Shown here: positions 43,086 to 52,794 of the stretch, one piece after another
Position numbering within the stretch: the first letter of the stretch is position 1
Layout: each line of letters starts with the position of its first letter
Notes under the pieces: model-generated
The model's database searches: none
Told to the model about the DNA's origin: nothing
What the model saw: only the letters and a program-made list of their open reading frames with translations
Translations under genes and position numbers: made by a program
From: G965267335 sp965267335
GTDB lineage: Bacteria; Bacteroidota; Bacteroidia; Cytophagales; JAAEPT01
DNA: 64,000 nt
Direction: 5' to 3'
NCBI GenBank assembly: GCA_965267335.1
Contig: OZ253953.1
Location: forward strand, 124,001-188,000

Positions 43086-44615
43086 TTGAGCCAGATAAAA
43101 AAACTAGCCGGACAAACAGCCGTTTATGGTGTAAGCACCATAATCGGTCGCGCTGTTAACTTTTTACTTGTCCCTTTTTATACCCACCCCGATGTCCTGG
43201 CAGTTGAAAAATATGGTATCGTAACGGAATTCTACGCTTATGTTGCCTTCTTTAATATCATATTCCAGTTTGGAATGGAAACCACCTATTTTCGATGGGC
43301 TAACAAGTCTGATGAAAAGCTGGCATACAACAACTCAATGAGTTTTGTTATTCTATTGAGTACTTCATTAGCAGCACTAATTATGCTGTTAGCCACTCCG
43401 ATCAGCAATGTCCTTAATTATCCCGGGCAAGAAAGTTATATATACTTTCTGACACTTGTAGTCATGATTGATGCCATAGTTGCCATCCCTTTTGCCCGGT
43501 TGAGGCACACCAACAAAGCTAAAAAATTCGCAGTAATCAGATTAACTAACATTGGCCTGAACATAGGCTTGAATATGTTTTTCCTATTGCTTTGTGATGG
43601 TATTTACAAAGGAGAATACCTACAAGGACTTCGCCTATTTGTTGATTCGTTCTATGATCCTGATTTCAAAGTAGGGTATGTGTTTCTTTCAAATTTGATA
43701 GCAAACGCACTATTTCTTCCTATGCTGTACAAGGAATTCCTGGCATGGAAATTTCAATTGGCAAAAGAATATCTGAAGCCAATGCTCAAATTTACCGTAC
43801 CCCTCATCTTGGTTGGGTTGGCCGGAATGGTCAACGAGACTATCGACCGCATTCTATTGAAGTACCTGTTGAAAGATGGTTTTGATGGAAAATCAAATCA
43901 GGAGATGGTCAGTATTTATGGAGCAGTCTATAAGTTATCTATTTTCATGTCTTTGGTGATCCAGGCTTTCCGCTACGCTGCTGAGCCCTTCTTCTTCAGT
44001 AAGGCCAAAGACAAAAAATCACCTGAACTTTACGCCACAGTCATGAAATGGTTCGTCATCTGCTGTGTGTTAATTTATTTGGGAGTGAGTCTTGAAAGAG
44101 ACTTTTTTGGATACATCTTCTTACAACAACAGAAATATCATGAAGGCCTGATCATAGTTCCTGTGCTATTGCTGGCCAACCTCTTTCTCGGCATCTATTA
44201 CAACCAGTCTATTTGGTACAAACTCACTGAAAAAACGCGCTACGGCAGTATCATAAGCATTATTGGTGCGATCATAACATTAGCCTTTAACTTTCTCCTG
44301 ATACCCTACTTCGGATACGTAGGAAGCGCAATCACAACGTTAATATGCTACTTCACAATGAGTGTCATCTCTTACGCATGGGGTCACAAACATTATCCCG
44401 TACCTTACAAAGTAGGTAATGCGTTCCTTTACATTTTATCTGCCACTTCACTGGTTGTATTAAGTTATTTCATAGAGTTCAGCAATGCATGGATTCAATT
44501 CCTAGTAATGACAGCTATCTTTATAGGCTACATGGGGTTTGTATTCCTCATGGAGAAAAACAATCTTAAATCAATCCTTAAGAGAACCAAAACATCAGAC
44601 TCAAATGCAAGTTAA
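43086..44615 (+). CDS. oligosaccharide flippase/polysaccharide biosynthesis membrane protein (MOP superfamily)
   Basis: 509 residues from a TTG start; no in-frame ATG occurs before the first helix. About 14 hydrophobic helices in the MOP/Wzx pattern: AGQTAVYGVSTIIGRAVNFL, VPFYTHPDVLAVEKYGIVTE, and MLKFTVPLILVGLAGMVNETIDRIL. It should move a lipid-linked sugar or polyisoprenoid-linked intermediate across the inner membrane. Followed by dut with an 11-base overlap, a pairing conserved in several Bacteroidota, I think, with no clear functional link. The repeat element lies directly upstream. Confidence 0.85.
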   Translation: MSQIKKLAGQTAVYGVSTIIGRAVNFLLVPFYTHPDVLAVEKYGIVTEFYAYVAFFNIIFQFGMETTYFRWANKSDEKLAYNNSMSFVILLSTSLAALIMLLATPISNVLNYPGQESYIYFLTLVVMIDAIVAIPFARLRHTNKAKKFAVIRLTNIGLNIGLNMFFLLLCDGIYKGEYLQGLRLFVDSFYDPDFKVGYVFLSNLIANALFLPMLYKEFLAWKFQLAKEYLKPMLKFTVPLILVGLAGMVNETIDRILLKYLLKDGFDGKSNQEMVSIYGAVYKLSIFMSLVIQAFRYAAEPFFFSKAKDKKSPELYATVMKWFVICCVLIYLGVSLERDFFGYIFLQQQKYHEGLIIVPVLLLANLFLGIYYNQSIWYKLTEKTRYGSIISIIGAIITLAFNFLLIPYFGYVGSAITTLICYFTMSVISYAWGHKHYPVPYKVGNAFLYILSATSLVVLSYFIEFSNAWIQFLVMTAIFIGYMGFVFLMEKNNLKSILKRTKTSDSNAS

Positions 44616-45039
44616 AGTAGTCAACAAATCCAAACACCCGCTGCCCCAGTACCAAACTCCAGCAGCAGCAGGGCTCGACCTGAATGCTAACATCGATGAA
44701 CCAATCGTTCTTCAACCTTTGGAAAGAGCCTTGGTAAAAACAGGCCTTTTCATTGAACTGCCGGTCGGCACGGAGGCGCAGATCAGACCCCGGAGTGGCT
44801 TGGCTTTCAAAAAAGGAATCACCGTTCTTAATTCACCCGGCACCATTGATGCTGACTATCGTGGAGAAGTCGGAGTTCTTTTGGTTAATCTATCGAATGA
44901 TCCGTTTACCATAGAAGATGGAGAAAGGATCGCCCAAATGGTTATCGCTAAGCATGAGGTGATTGAATGGGATCAGGTGGATATTCTGGAAGAAAGCTCA
45001 AGAGGTGCCGGTGGTTTTGGTAGCACGGGAACCAAATAG
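44605..45039 (+). CDS. dut: dUTP diphosphatase
   Basis: 144 residues from the ATG at 44605; a longer frame from 44539 lies in the flippase gene and is not family-like. The five trimeric dUTPase motifs are seen: AGLDLNANID, RPRSGLAFKKG, NSPGTIDADYRGEV, GERIAQMVI and the C-terminal RGAGGFGSTG that closes over the substrate. It removes dUTP to prevent uracil entering DNA and provides dUMP for thymidylate. The start overlaps the flippase by 11 bases. Confidence 0.97.
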   Translation: MQVKVVNKSKHPLPQYQTPAAAGLDLNANIDEPIVLQPLERALVKTGLFIELPVGTEAQIRPRSGLAFKKGITVLNSPGTIDADYRGEVGVLLVNLSNDPFTIEDGERIAQMVIAKHEVIEWDQVDILEESSRGAGGFGSTGTK

Positions 45040-45124
45040 GCCTCCAATTACATTCGTCTCAACAAGCATACTTAAGTTAACATTGCTATATTCACTTATA
45101 TTTTAAAGAACTGACCTAACAACG

Positions 45125-46129
45125 ATGAAGATTATTGTGCCGATGGCCGGAAGGGGAACCCGCCTGAGACCCCACACACTTACCACACCTAAGCCGCTCA
45201 TACCAATAGCCGGAAAGGCAATTGTACACCGCTTGGTTGAGGATATTGTAAAAGTCTGCGATGAAGAAGTGGAGGAAATAGGCTTTATCATTGGAAACTT
45301 CGGCCAGGAAATTGAACTGGAGCTCATCGACATCGCAGAATCAGTAGGAGCGAGGGGTAAAATATACTATCAGGATGTAGCACTTGGTACGGCCCATGCC
45401 ATTTTATGTGCAAAAGATTCGCTCGATGGAAACGTAATTGTTGCTTTTGCAGATACTTTGTTCAAAGCAGATTTCAAGTTGGACGCTACTAAAGACGGCA
45501 TCATCTGGGTACAAAAAGTAGAGGACCCTTCTGCATTTGGAGTGGTTAAGGTCAACAACCAAAATACGATCACAGACTTTATCGAAAAGCCAGAAACATT
45601 TGTCTCTGATTTGGCAATTATCGGCATCTACTACTTTAAAGACGGTGGATTCTTAAAGAACGAACTGCAATACCTTGTCGACAACGACATAAAAAATGGT
45701 GGTGAATTTCAATTAACAACAGCTCTGGAGAATATGAAGAAAAAAGGCACAGAGTTTGTGCCTGGAGAGGTGACGGAATGGCTGGACTGTGGCAATAAAC
45801 AAGCGACAGTCAATACTAACAAGCGATACCTCGAATACCTGGATGAAAAAGACCTGATTTCAAAATCAGCTACAATTGAAAATTCGGTCATTATACCTCC
45901 GGTGTTTATTGGAGATAAAGCCGAAATACACAATACAGTGATAGGGCCGCACGTTTCAGTAGGTAACGGGACTATTATTCGAAACAGCCTGATCCGTAAT
46001 ACGATAGTACAAGAAAACACCGAGATCAATTATGCTAACATTGAGAACTCCATGTTAGGTAATTACGTTAAACTTGAAGAGAAAGCACTTGATGTAAGTA
46101 TAGGAGACTACAATTCAGTAAAGCATTAG
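45125..46129 (+). CDS. sugar-phosphate nucleotidyltransferase with C-terminal beta-helix repeats
   Basis: 334 residues. The N-terminal nucleotidyltransferase domain has MAGRGTRLRPHTLTTPKPLIP, DVALGTAHAILCA, and FIEKPE. From residue about 245, hexapeptide-type repeats (SATIENSVIIPPVFIGDKAEIHNTVI-type text) form a left-handed beta-helix. It resembles glucose-1-phosphate thymidylyltransferase-like and ADP-glucose-type enzymes (long RmlA or GlmU-like forms). Substrate not clear. A near -7 sequence (TATATTTT) precedes it. The stop overlaps the start candidate of the next gene. Confidence 0.85.
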   Translation: MKIIVPMAGRGTRLRPHTLTTPKPLIPIAGKAIVHRLVEDIVKVCDEEVEEIGFIIGNFGQEIELELIDIAESVGARGKIYYQDVALGTAHAILCAKDSLDGNVIVAFADTLFKADFKLDATKDGIIWVQKVEDPSAFGVVKVNNQNTITDFIEKPETFVSDLAIIGIYYFKDGGFLKNELQYLVDNDIKNGGEFQLTTALENMKKKGTEFVPGEVTEWLDCGNKQATVNTNKRYLEYLDEKDLISKSATIENSVIIPPVFIGDKAEIHNTVIGPHVSVGNGTIIRNSLIRNTIVQENTEINYANIENSMLGNYVKLEEKALDVSIGDYNSVKH

Positions 46130-47933
46130 AGCACACAAATACATATTAATCACGCTATTGTGCATTACCTTAGCCCCTTGGGTTTCAGCTCAAAAAGGGA
46201 AGGAAAGCAAGCAAAAACGGCAGAATGAAATCAAAGCAGAATACCGCACTATTAAAGGTATGGGTAAGTTTCTGCTGGAAGATTATGATGAGGCTTTAAA
46301 GCTCTTTAAAGAAGCCTTACAGTTCTCTCCCGACAATGCCGGCATTCATTTTAAAATAGCAGAAACCTATTTTTTACAAGGAGTAAAAAGCCAGGCTGCT
46401 GTCCATGTTATAAAAGCAATTGAGCTGGATGATGACAATGAAAGTTATTATGTACTACTCGCCAACATCCGCAAAAGTGAATTAAGGCCATCATTAGCTA
46501 TAATGGCTTACGAAAAGTTGCTTAAGAAACGTCCCGAACTGGCCGACTACTATTTCGAACTGGCTGAACTTTATTCAACTCTAGGCAACAGCTACTACCA
46601 GCAAAAAATGGAATTGGCGCTCTCAGGTAATGCTAAAAAAGGCAAGGGTGCTAAAAAATTAAAGAAGCTTGAAGAAATGACTGATGAATATTTCAACAAA
46701 GCTTTGTTTGCCTTGAATCAAATTGAAAAAAAATACGGAATCACCGAAGAAGTCACCACTAATAAACAACTTATCCTGATGCGTCAGGATAAAATGGAAG
46801 AAGCATACAAAGAGGGAGAGAGATTAATAGAAGCTCATCCTGATGAACCTGTTTATCAAATATTTCAGGCAGAACTCTTCCAGTCAAATAAGGAATACGA
46901 AAGAGCCGTAGAATTATTAACAAAAACAACAGAAAACCACCCCAGGTATGGTAAAGCCAACCTCCTACTCTATGATCTCTATAAAGAACTCGACCGCGAT
47001 GACCTGGCCATAGAACAACTGAAAAAAGCATTCCAGGATCCGGATGTCGGGGTTCCGGAAAAAGCATCTAAGCTAAACCCCTTTCTCCTTTCCATCAGCC
47101 AGGGCAACAACAAAGAAATTGCTACAGAGCTGGTGAATACATTGGCTGAAGTTCATAAAGATGATCCCCATGCATTATCAGTACAAGGAGATTTTTATCG
47201 TCTCATAAAGGATAGCCAAAAGGCGCGGGACACCTATCAGAAGGTAATAGAGCTTGACAAAAACAATCTCAGCGTATGGGAAAAGCTCGTAGCCTATGAC
47301 CTGGATATAAACGATCATGACCGACTTATCGAACATACTGAAGAAGCACTCGAACTTTTTCCAAACCAACCTACACTTTGGTTATACAACGGAATCGGCT
47401 ACTCATATAAAAAGGAGTATGAAAAATCTATCTCAGCGCTTGAATATGGCAGAAACCTCGCAAGTGACCTAAACATGAAGAACACATTCAATGCGCAACT
47501 TGGCGACATCTACAATGATGCAAAAGAATATGAAAAATCAGATGCAGCCTACGAAGCCGTACTCTCTGTAGACCCGAATGACCCTCATGTCTTGAACAAC
47601 TACTCTTACTTCTTATCCCTTAGAGGCGAAAAACTAGAATTGGCTAAGGAAATGTCGAAGAGATTAATAACCAATAACCCTGATGATCCCACCTATCTTG
47701 ATACCTATGGATGGGTTCTTTTCATGGTCGGGGAATACGAAGAGAGTAAACTTGTCTTGGCAAAAGCAGCCTCAAAAATGGAAGACGGCACCATAATCGA
47801 ACATTACGGTGATGCCCTATTTAAAACCGGAGAAACCGAAAAAGCCGTTGAGCAATGGCAAAAAGCCAAAAAGCTTGGAGGGACCACCGAAAACATTGAT
47901 AAGAAGATCGAAGAAAAAAAATACATTCCTTAA
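46125..47933 (+). CDS. secreted TPR protein, start codon uncertain (ATT)
   Basis: About 602 residues if translation starts at the ATT at 46125, which gives a textbook signal peptide (RAHKYILITLLCITLAPW, cleaved at VSA-Q). The only usual start in this stretch, TTG at 46158, would leave just 12 residues before the cleavage site and no positive charges. At least a dozen TPR units fill the rest (for example MGKFLLEDYDEALKLFKEAL and DTYGWVLFMVGEYEESKLVL). Homologues are exported Bacteroidota TPR lipoprotein-like proteins involved in envelope assembly complexes; role here is unknown. The start shares its last base with the preceding stop. An ATG changed by mutation or sequencing error is also possible. 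Confidence 0.75.
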   Translation: MRAHKYILITLLCITLAPWVSAQKGKESKQKRQNEIKAEYRTIKGMGKFLLEDYDEALKLFKEALQFSPDNAGIHFKIAETYFLQGVKSQAAVHVIKAIELDDDNESYYVLLANIRKSELRPSLAIMAYEKLLKKRPELADYYFELAELYSTLGNSYYQQKMELALSGNAKKGKGAKKLKKLEEMTDEYFNKALFALNQIEKKYGITEEVTTNKQLILMRQDKMEEAYKEGERLIEAHPDEPVYQIFQAELFQSNKEYERAVELLTKTTENHPRYGKANLLLYDLYKELDRDDLAIEQLKKAFQDPDVGVPEKASKLNPFLLSISQGNNKEIATELVNTLAEVHKDDPHALSVQGDFYRLIKDSQKARDTYQKVIELDKNNLSVWEKLVAYDLDINDHDRLIEHTEEALELFPNQPTLWLYNGIGYSYKKEYEKSISALEYGRNLASDLNMKNTFNAQLGDIYNDAKEYEKSDAAYEAVLSVDPNDPHVLNNYSYFLSLRGEKLELAKEMSKRLITNNPDDPTYLDTYGWVLFMVGEYEESKLVLAKAASKMEDGTIIEHYGDALFKTGETEKAVEQWQKAKKLGGTTENIDKKIEEKKYIP

Positions 47934-48052
47934 GTTACTCCCTGACCTTGCTCCTATCTACAATTCAAGAAATCCATTACACAGAAGGCCCGAATAATTA
48001 TGGAAATAAGACCTAAAAATACGAACTTTAGGGATAAGGAAATTTCCCTTAC

Positions 48053-49276
48053 ATGAATATGGGTGTAAATAAACCGTTATATTATTTTGCTATTACCTGC
48101 ATTCTGTGGGCAGTATCAACACCCACCACCGCTCAGAATAAATCACGAAAAGAATACGAAAAAGAACGTAAAGCGCTTCAACAAAAGATTGAGTTGGGCC
48201 GAAAAGTACTTGCAGAAATTGAAAGTGAGCGTGAGGTTTCTCTTGGTGAACTCCGGGCTATAAAAGAGCAAATAGCCAATCAAAATTCTCTACTTAATAC
48301 CCTTCGAAACGAAATCAGAGTGCTCAAGGCCGATAGTGCTGAACAAAATGATATCATTATCGCTTTGAAGAGTGACTTGGACCGACTAAAAGAGGAGTAC
48401 TCAAGAATGATCTATCAGTCCTACAAAGTCAGTAATAATTACAATGATTTGACCTATCTCTTTTCATCAAAAAGTCTGGATGAACTGGCAATGCGGCTGG
48501 AATATCTAAATCAATTCAACCGCGCAAGAAAAGTACAGGTAGAAAAAATCACTCAGGTAATGGGATCTTTAAAAGATCAGGACGTCAGGCTGCAAAAGGT
48601 ACTCCAAGACAAGAAAAAACTAATCTATAGCCTTCAAAAACAAAAGAACGATCTCCGAAACCTGCGCTCCAGACAAGACGCAGTCATTGAGAAACTATCA
48701 AGCAGACAAGCCGAGCAGCGTACGGAAATTTCTAGTTGGCAACAGCGACAAAAGGAGTTGGACAAAATCATCAAAAAACTGATTGCAGAAGAGATCAAAA
48801 AACAAAATTCTAAAACCAATGTCACTCTTCAGGAACGTAGAGGACTAGAACTGCTTTCTAAAAACTTTGAGGCCAACAAAGGAAGACTACCCTGGCCACT
48901 CGAGCGATGCTCAATTACCAGGAAATTTGGACAGCACAAAGACCCACTCCTTGGTATAATGGAGAACAATCTAGGCATAGGTCTAATGGGACAAAAAGGT
49001 GCACAGGTCAAAGCCGTGTTCGAAGGTACTGTAAGCATAGTAACAAAAATTAGAGGCCAGAATCAGATGATCATGGTCAAGCATGGAACCTATTTTACAG
49101 TTTATATTAACCTAAACTCAGTTTCAGTAAAACCAGGAGACGTAGTAACAACTGGACAAATATTAGGGACAGTTCACACCAACCACCAAAACCTAACAGA
49201 ACTGGAATTCCACGTATGGAAAGGAGCAGGAGCCCAATCGGAAAAACTTAATCCTGAACATTGGCTTCATAAGTAG
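48053..49276 (+). CDS. EnvC-like murein hydrolase activator (coiled coil plus degenerate LytM/M23 domain)
   Basis: 407 residues: signal peptide (about 1-28, …TPTTAQ), long coiled coil (about 30-260, repeated KEYEKERKALQQKIEL-type heptads), and an M23/LytM domain (about 285-405). Zinc ligands of active M23 peptidases are missing: the HxxxD site reads NNLGIGL, and the HxH site reads ELEFHVW. This matches EnvC/NlpD-like activators, which regulate amidases and do not cleave peptidoglycan themselves. It probably acts in the periplasm on daughter-cell separation. No amidase gene is next to it. Confidence 0.88.
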   Translation: MNMGVNKPLYYFAITCILWAVSTPTTAQNKSRKEYEKERKALQQKIELGRKVLAEIESEREVSLGELRAIKEQIANQNSLLNTLRNEIRVLKADSAEQNDIIIALKSDLDRLKEEYSRMIYQSYKVSNNYNDLTYLFSSKSLDELAMRLEYLNQFNRARKVQVEKITQVMGSLKDQDVRLQKVLQDKKKLIYSLQKQKNDLRNLRSRQDAVIEKLSSRQAEQRTEISSWQQRQKELDKIIKKLIAEEIKKQNSKTNVTLQERRGLELLSKNFEANKGRLPWPLERCSITRKFGQHKDPLLGIMENNLGIGLMGQKGAQVKAVFEGTVSIVTKIRGQNQMIMVKHGTYFTVYINLNSVSVKPGDVVTTGQILGTVHTNHQNLTELEFHVWKGAGAQSEKLNPEHWLHK

Positions 49277-49340
49277 CCGTTACCTTTTAAATACTCTTTG
49301 TAATTTATCTCCCAGACTTTAGAGTTTACACATTAACCTT

Positions 49341-49348
49341 TACCTTTG
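49341..49348 (+). promoter_or_regulatory. -7 promoter element (TACCTTTG) for DUF3127 and the hybrid kinase
   Basis: A perfect TAnnTTTG with a TTT at the -33 place 20 bases upstream (49318-49320). The leader before the ATG at 49386 would be about 30 bases. It probably drives both DUF3127 and the kinase gene that follows 15 bases after it. Confidence 0.55.
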
Positions 49349-49385
49349 TAAGATTACTATTTAATCACCAACCCCATTTTATATT

Positions 49386-49763
49386 ATGAGTTTTGACATT
49401 GCTGGAAAATTGATCGAAAAGTTTGATACACAAAATGTTAGCGACACTTTCAAGAAAAGGGAATTTGTTATCGAAAAATCAGAAAACAGCGGTGGGCAGG
49501 TGTTTACCGATCAAATAAAATTTCAGCTTACTCAAAACAGGTGTGACATACTGGACCCACATCAGGTAGGTGACGAAATTAAAATTTCCTTCAACATCAG
49601 GGGACGAAAATGGGAAAAGGATGGAAGAGTAAGCTATTTTACCAACCTTGAAGCCTGGAGAATAGAAAAAGTAGCGACTGATCAACCATTCGATGACGTC
49701 CCTCTGCCTTCTGAGCCTGAAATGGAGTCATTTGGAGAAGAAGAAGACGATCTTCCTTTCTAG
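49386..49763 (+). CDS. DUF3127 family single-strand-binding-like protein
   Basis: 125 residues matching DUF3127: IAGKLIEKFDTQNVSDTFKKREFVIE, FTDQIKFQLTQNRCDILD, VGDEIKISFNIRGRKWEKDGR, SYFTNLEAWRIEK. The pattern is an OB-fold resembling single-stranded DNA-binding proteins, and the acidic tail ending EEEDDLPF strongly recalls the SSB C-terminal peptide (DDDIPF) that recruits partners. The function is unproven; an SSB-like or adaptor role is my inference. The same transcript continues with a hybrid histidine kinase. Confidence 0.85.
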   Translation: MSFDIAGKLIEKFDTQNVSDTFKKREFVIEKSENSGGQVFTDQIKFQLTQNRCDILDPHQVGDEIKISFNIRGRKWEKDGRVSYFTNLEAWRIEKVATDQPFDDVPLPSEPEMESFGEEEDDLPF

Positions 49764-49778
49764 TTATGAGTTTTCATA

Positions 49779-51686
49779 ATGAATAAAGTACTTCGTAACG
49801 TACAAAACCACTTCTTACAGGATTATGGAGATTTACCTTTATCCATTCAGATAAAGACGAGGTACTTAATCTATGCATGCTTATTGGGACTCCTTATGGT
49901 CTCCTTAAGCACACTGACCTATGCAATAGCTGGAACCTGGGCTCCTCTACTAGGCAATGGAGGAGCAGGCATTTTAGTAGCAACGGCATTATTCCTCATC
50001 AAAAAAAAGAAATATGTTGCCGCAAGTAATATTGGACTTTCAGCAATACTGGCTTCATTACTTCTATTTGGACTAAACGACTATTTCTTTACTGGTTTTC
50101 CGGATAGCAGAATTTCTGAGCTTGGAGACACTATTGTTCATTTCCAATTTGGACTTGTTTTCGTTGGCTTTGCAAGCTATAGGATTTACCAACCCATTAT
50201 TTTCACCTTAGCTGGCATAGTATCAGTTATTATCACTTATTATTTGGCAGCAGAAAGACATGGAATTGACTTTTTCTCACCGGAATACACTGTTAAGCTT
50301 GGGGATGCCTTGACATTTTTGACATTCTCCGGACTTGGAGCCGTATTATCATTTACCCTATTCAATACATTGATCAAGAACCTGCAGAGTGAATCGGATA
50401 AAGTAAATAACGTAAACCAGCAACTTGAAACCACCGTAAAGCTCCGGACCATAGAGTTGGAAGTTGCAAACGTAGAGCTAAAAGAAAAATCTGCAGAACT
50501 AGAGAAATTCAATAAAATTCTCCAAGAGGCAAAGCTTAAAGCAGAAGAAGCTTCGATTGCTAAAGAACAGTTCCTTTCCACCATGAGTCATGAAATAAGA
50601 ACTCCACTCAATGCCGTAATCGGAATGACTCACCTGCTCCTGGAAGAAGCCCCAAGGAAGGATCAAGAGGAAAATCTGGATGTACTCCAGGTTTCGGCCA
50701 AAAACCTTCTCAACCTGATCAATGATATACTGGATTTCTCGAAAATAGAATCAGGTAAAATTGAATTAGAAGAAATACTCTTCTCCCCTAATGATCTATT
50801 CCGGGACTTACACAAAATGTTTATCTATAAGGCCAAGGAAAAAAATCTAGCCCTTGAATTAGTTGTATCCGAAACGACTCCAAAATTTCTTCGTGGGGAT
50901 TCAGGAAGATTAGCACAAATTGTCTCTAACCTTTTAAGCAATGCTATAAAGTTTACTGAAAAGGGCATTGTAAAAATATCTATTGATGCCATTCCGCAGA
51001 ACAACAATGAAACCACAGAACTTGTAATCTCAGTAAATGATACAGGCATTGGTATTCCAGACGATAAAAAACAACATATTTTCGAAAGTTTCACGCAAGC
51101 CAGTTCGGAGACTACAAGGAAATATGGAGGTACCGGACTCGGTCTTGCTATCATCAAAAAACTCGTTGAAATTCAAAACGGTAATATTCATGTAACCAGT
51201 AGTCCGGGAAAAGGAAGCTGCTTCGTTGTTCATATACCTTACCAGAACGCTGCGCAACCGGCACCAGAACAACCAGATGCAAAAAAGTACCCTGTCAATT
51301 TTAAAGACCTCAAAGTATTACTTGTTGAGGACAATATTTTTAATCAAGAGGTAGTTTCAAAAATCCTTAGCAATTGGGGGATCATAACAGAAACATGTGA
51401 TTCAGGAAAAGTATGCATTGAGTTGGTACAGAAAAACAATTATGACCTTATTCTAATGGATATCAACCTACCTGACATTGATGGTTACTCCATTACCAGG
51501 AAAATCCGAGCTATGGAAAACGAAGAAAAATCAACCATACCAATAATTGCACAAACCGCTGAAATCAGTACACAAAGCCTACAAGAATCTAAGGAAGCTG
51601 GTATGAATGATATTATCCCTAAACCAATTATTCCTAATAATCTAATTGAGAAAATCAGGACCGTGTTGGAACTACAAAATACGTAA
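49779..51686 (+). CDS. hybrid sensor histidine kinase/response regulator
   Basis: 635 residues. Five to six hydrophobic helices lie at about 28-205 with no obvious periplasmic sensor, then a coiled coil (about 205-260). The kinase core has FLSTMSHEIRTPLNAVIGM (H271), NLLSNAIKFTEKG, NDTGIGIPDD and YGGTGLGLAI. A receiver domain follows (about 505-630; VLLVEDNIFNQEVV, phospho-acceptor D561 in LILMDINLPD, and the final KP). There is no output or Hpt domain, so signalling must continue through another protein. It resembles Bacteroidota hybrid kinases that sense membrane or redox states. Confidence 0.93.
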   Translation: MNKVLRNVQNHFLQDYGDLPLSIQIKTRYLIYACLLGLLMVSLSTLTYAIAGTWAPLLGNGGAGILVATALFLIKKKKYVAASNIGLSAILASLLLFGLNDYFFTGFPDSRISELGDTIVHFQFGLVFVGFASYRIYQPIIFTLAGIVSVIITYYLAAERHGIDFFSPEYTVKLGDALTFLTFSGLGAVLSFTLFNTLIKNLQSESDKVNNVNQQLETTVKLRTIELEVANVELKEKSAELEKFNKILQEAKLKAEEASIAKEQFLSTMSHEIRTPLNAVIGMTHLLLEEAPRKDQEENLDVLQVSAKNLLNLINDILDFSKIESGKIELEEILFSPNDLFRDLHKMFIYKAKEKNLALELVVSETTPKFLRGDSGRLAQIVSNLLSNAIKFTEKGIVKISIDAIPQNNNETTELVISVNDTGIGIPDDKKQHIFESFTQASSETTRKYGGTGLGLAIIKKLVEIQNGNIHVTSSPGKGSCFVVHIPYQNAAQPAPEQPDAKKYPVNFKDLKVLLVEDNIFNQEVVSKILSNWGIITETCDSGKVCIELVQKNNYDLILMDINLPDIDGYSITRKIRAMENEEKSTIPIIAQTAEISTQSLQESKEAGMNDIIPKPIIPNNLIEKIRTVLELQNT

Positions 51687-51690
51687 AAGG

Positions 51691-52410
51691 CTATTTTTTA
51701 CCATTCTTGCCCTTTAAGAAGCGGACTAGTTGTTTTCTTTCACTTTTGTCCGTAAAAACCTTACCCACCGTCTTAAAATAAAACCCTAAGGTGAGCTTCG
51801 GACTTTTATCATTGGCCTCAGCTGAGTTGATCGGCTCACTGAGATGATCTTGATCAGATTCCTTTCTTTCTATCAAAGGACCCTCTCCTTTCTTCTTTAA
51901 CAACTCATCCGACTTCCTGAAACTATTCTGCGCCTCTTGTTGATATCCCAGTTTCTCCTGAAGCAAGCCTAGATTATTGAAAGCTATTTCATCATTCGGA
52001 TCAAGCTCAACTGCTGTATTATAATCTTCGATTGCTCCTCCTGTATCACCCATGTTCGCTCGAATATATGCACGACTGGAATATCTGTATGAATTCTCTG
52101 CATCTAATTCTACTGCTTTGTTCATACACTCCAAAGCCTTGCTTTTGTCTCCTAAATGGAAAAAACTCACTCCATACTCGCTCCAAATTGTTGCTGACCC
52201 CGGAATAAGCTCAATACCCTTCTCCAAGATCAAAACTGAGTCAGTCAATAAATTGAGCGCCCGTGCACTTCGCGCTCCACTCATGTACAAATCCTCATTA
52301 ACCTCCTTATTTTCAATTGCTTTTCGGAAACTAATGAGCGCATTTTCATAGTCCTGACGGTCGAAATATTTCTTGCCTTCTTGGTAAAATTCGGACACTT
52401 TCTGACTCAT
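51691..52410 (-). CDS. cytoplasmic TPR protein
   Basis: 239 residues without a signal peptide. Four to five TPR units: FYQEGKKYFDRQDYENALISF, LYMSGARSARALNLLTDSVL, WSEYGVSFFHLGDKSKALEC and YIRANMGDTGGAIEDYNTAV, FNNLGLLQEKLGYQQEAQNS. A charged tail (KSERKQLVRFLKGKNGKK) ends the protein. It presumably binds other proteins. It converges with the kinase gene with four bases between the stops, and diverges from a small exported protein. Confidence 0.8.
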   Translation of the reverse strand: MSQKVSEFYQEGKKYFDRQDYENALISFRKAIENKEVNEDLYMSGARSARALNLLTDSVLILEKGIELIPGSATIWSEYGVSFFHLGDKSKALECMNKAVELDAENSYRYSSRAYIRANMGDTGGAIEDYNTAVELDPNDEIAFNNLGLLQEKLGYQQEAQNSFRKSDELLKKKGEGPLIERKESDQDHLSEPINSAEANDKSPKLTLGFYFKTVGKVFTDKSERKQLVRFLKGKNGKK

Positions 52411-52482
52411 TTTTCTTATTTAGTAATTTGTTTTTTCGTAATAACCCAACCTTTTTGTCTGGAATTCGTTTTAATACCTTAC

Positions 52483-52794
52483 ATGAAGAGGCTATTTACA
52501 TATTTCTTTTTAGCAATACTGCTAACCACGGTAAGTGGTTTTGATAGCCTTATTATACCATCTGAATTCCTGTCTGTAAAGCTAGAGAATAAAGAAAAGG
52601 AAGAAAAGGAAGAGTCCACCGAAGAATCTTCTGAGGGAGAAATAAAGCTATGTGAAAGCAGAGTATTGGAGTCAGACCTTTATTTCCTGGAGTCTAAGGT
52701 CGAGCTTGGACAGGATATTAAACTGCATACTGAGCAGTACAAAGTCAGTGCCTATCACAAATTGTTCGTTTTGTACGAACAATACCTCATTTGA
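52483..52794 (+). CDS. small secreted acidic/coiled protein
   Basis: 103 residues from the ATG at 52483 (MKRLFTYFFLAILLTTVSGF), a plausible signal peptide; upstream in-frame codons overlap the divergent TPR gene. The mature part is Glu- and Lys-rich (LENKEKEEKEESTEESSEGE), then has LYFLESKVELGQDIKLHTEQ and YHKLFVLYEQYLI. I recognise no family. It might be anchored or membrane-associated through its hydrophobic end. Confidence 0.55.
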   Translation: MKRLFTYFFLAILLTTVSGFDSLIIPSEFLSVKLENKEKEEKEESTEESSEGEIKLCESRVLESDLYFLESKVELGQDIKLHTEQYKVSAYHKLFVLYEQYLI

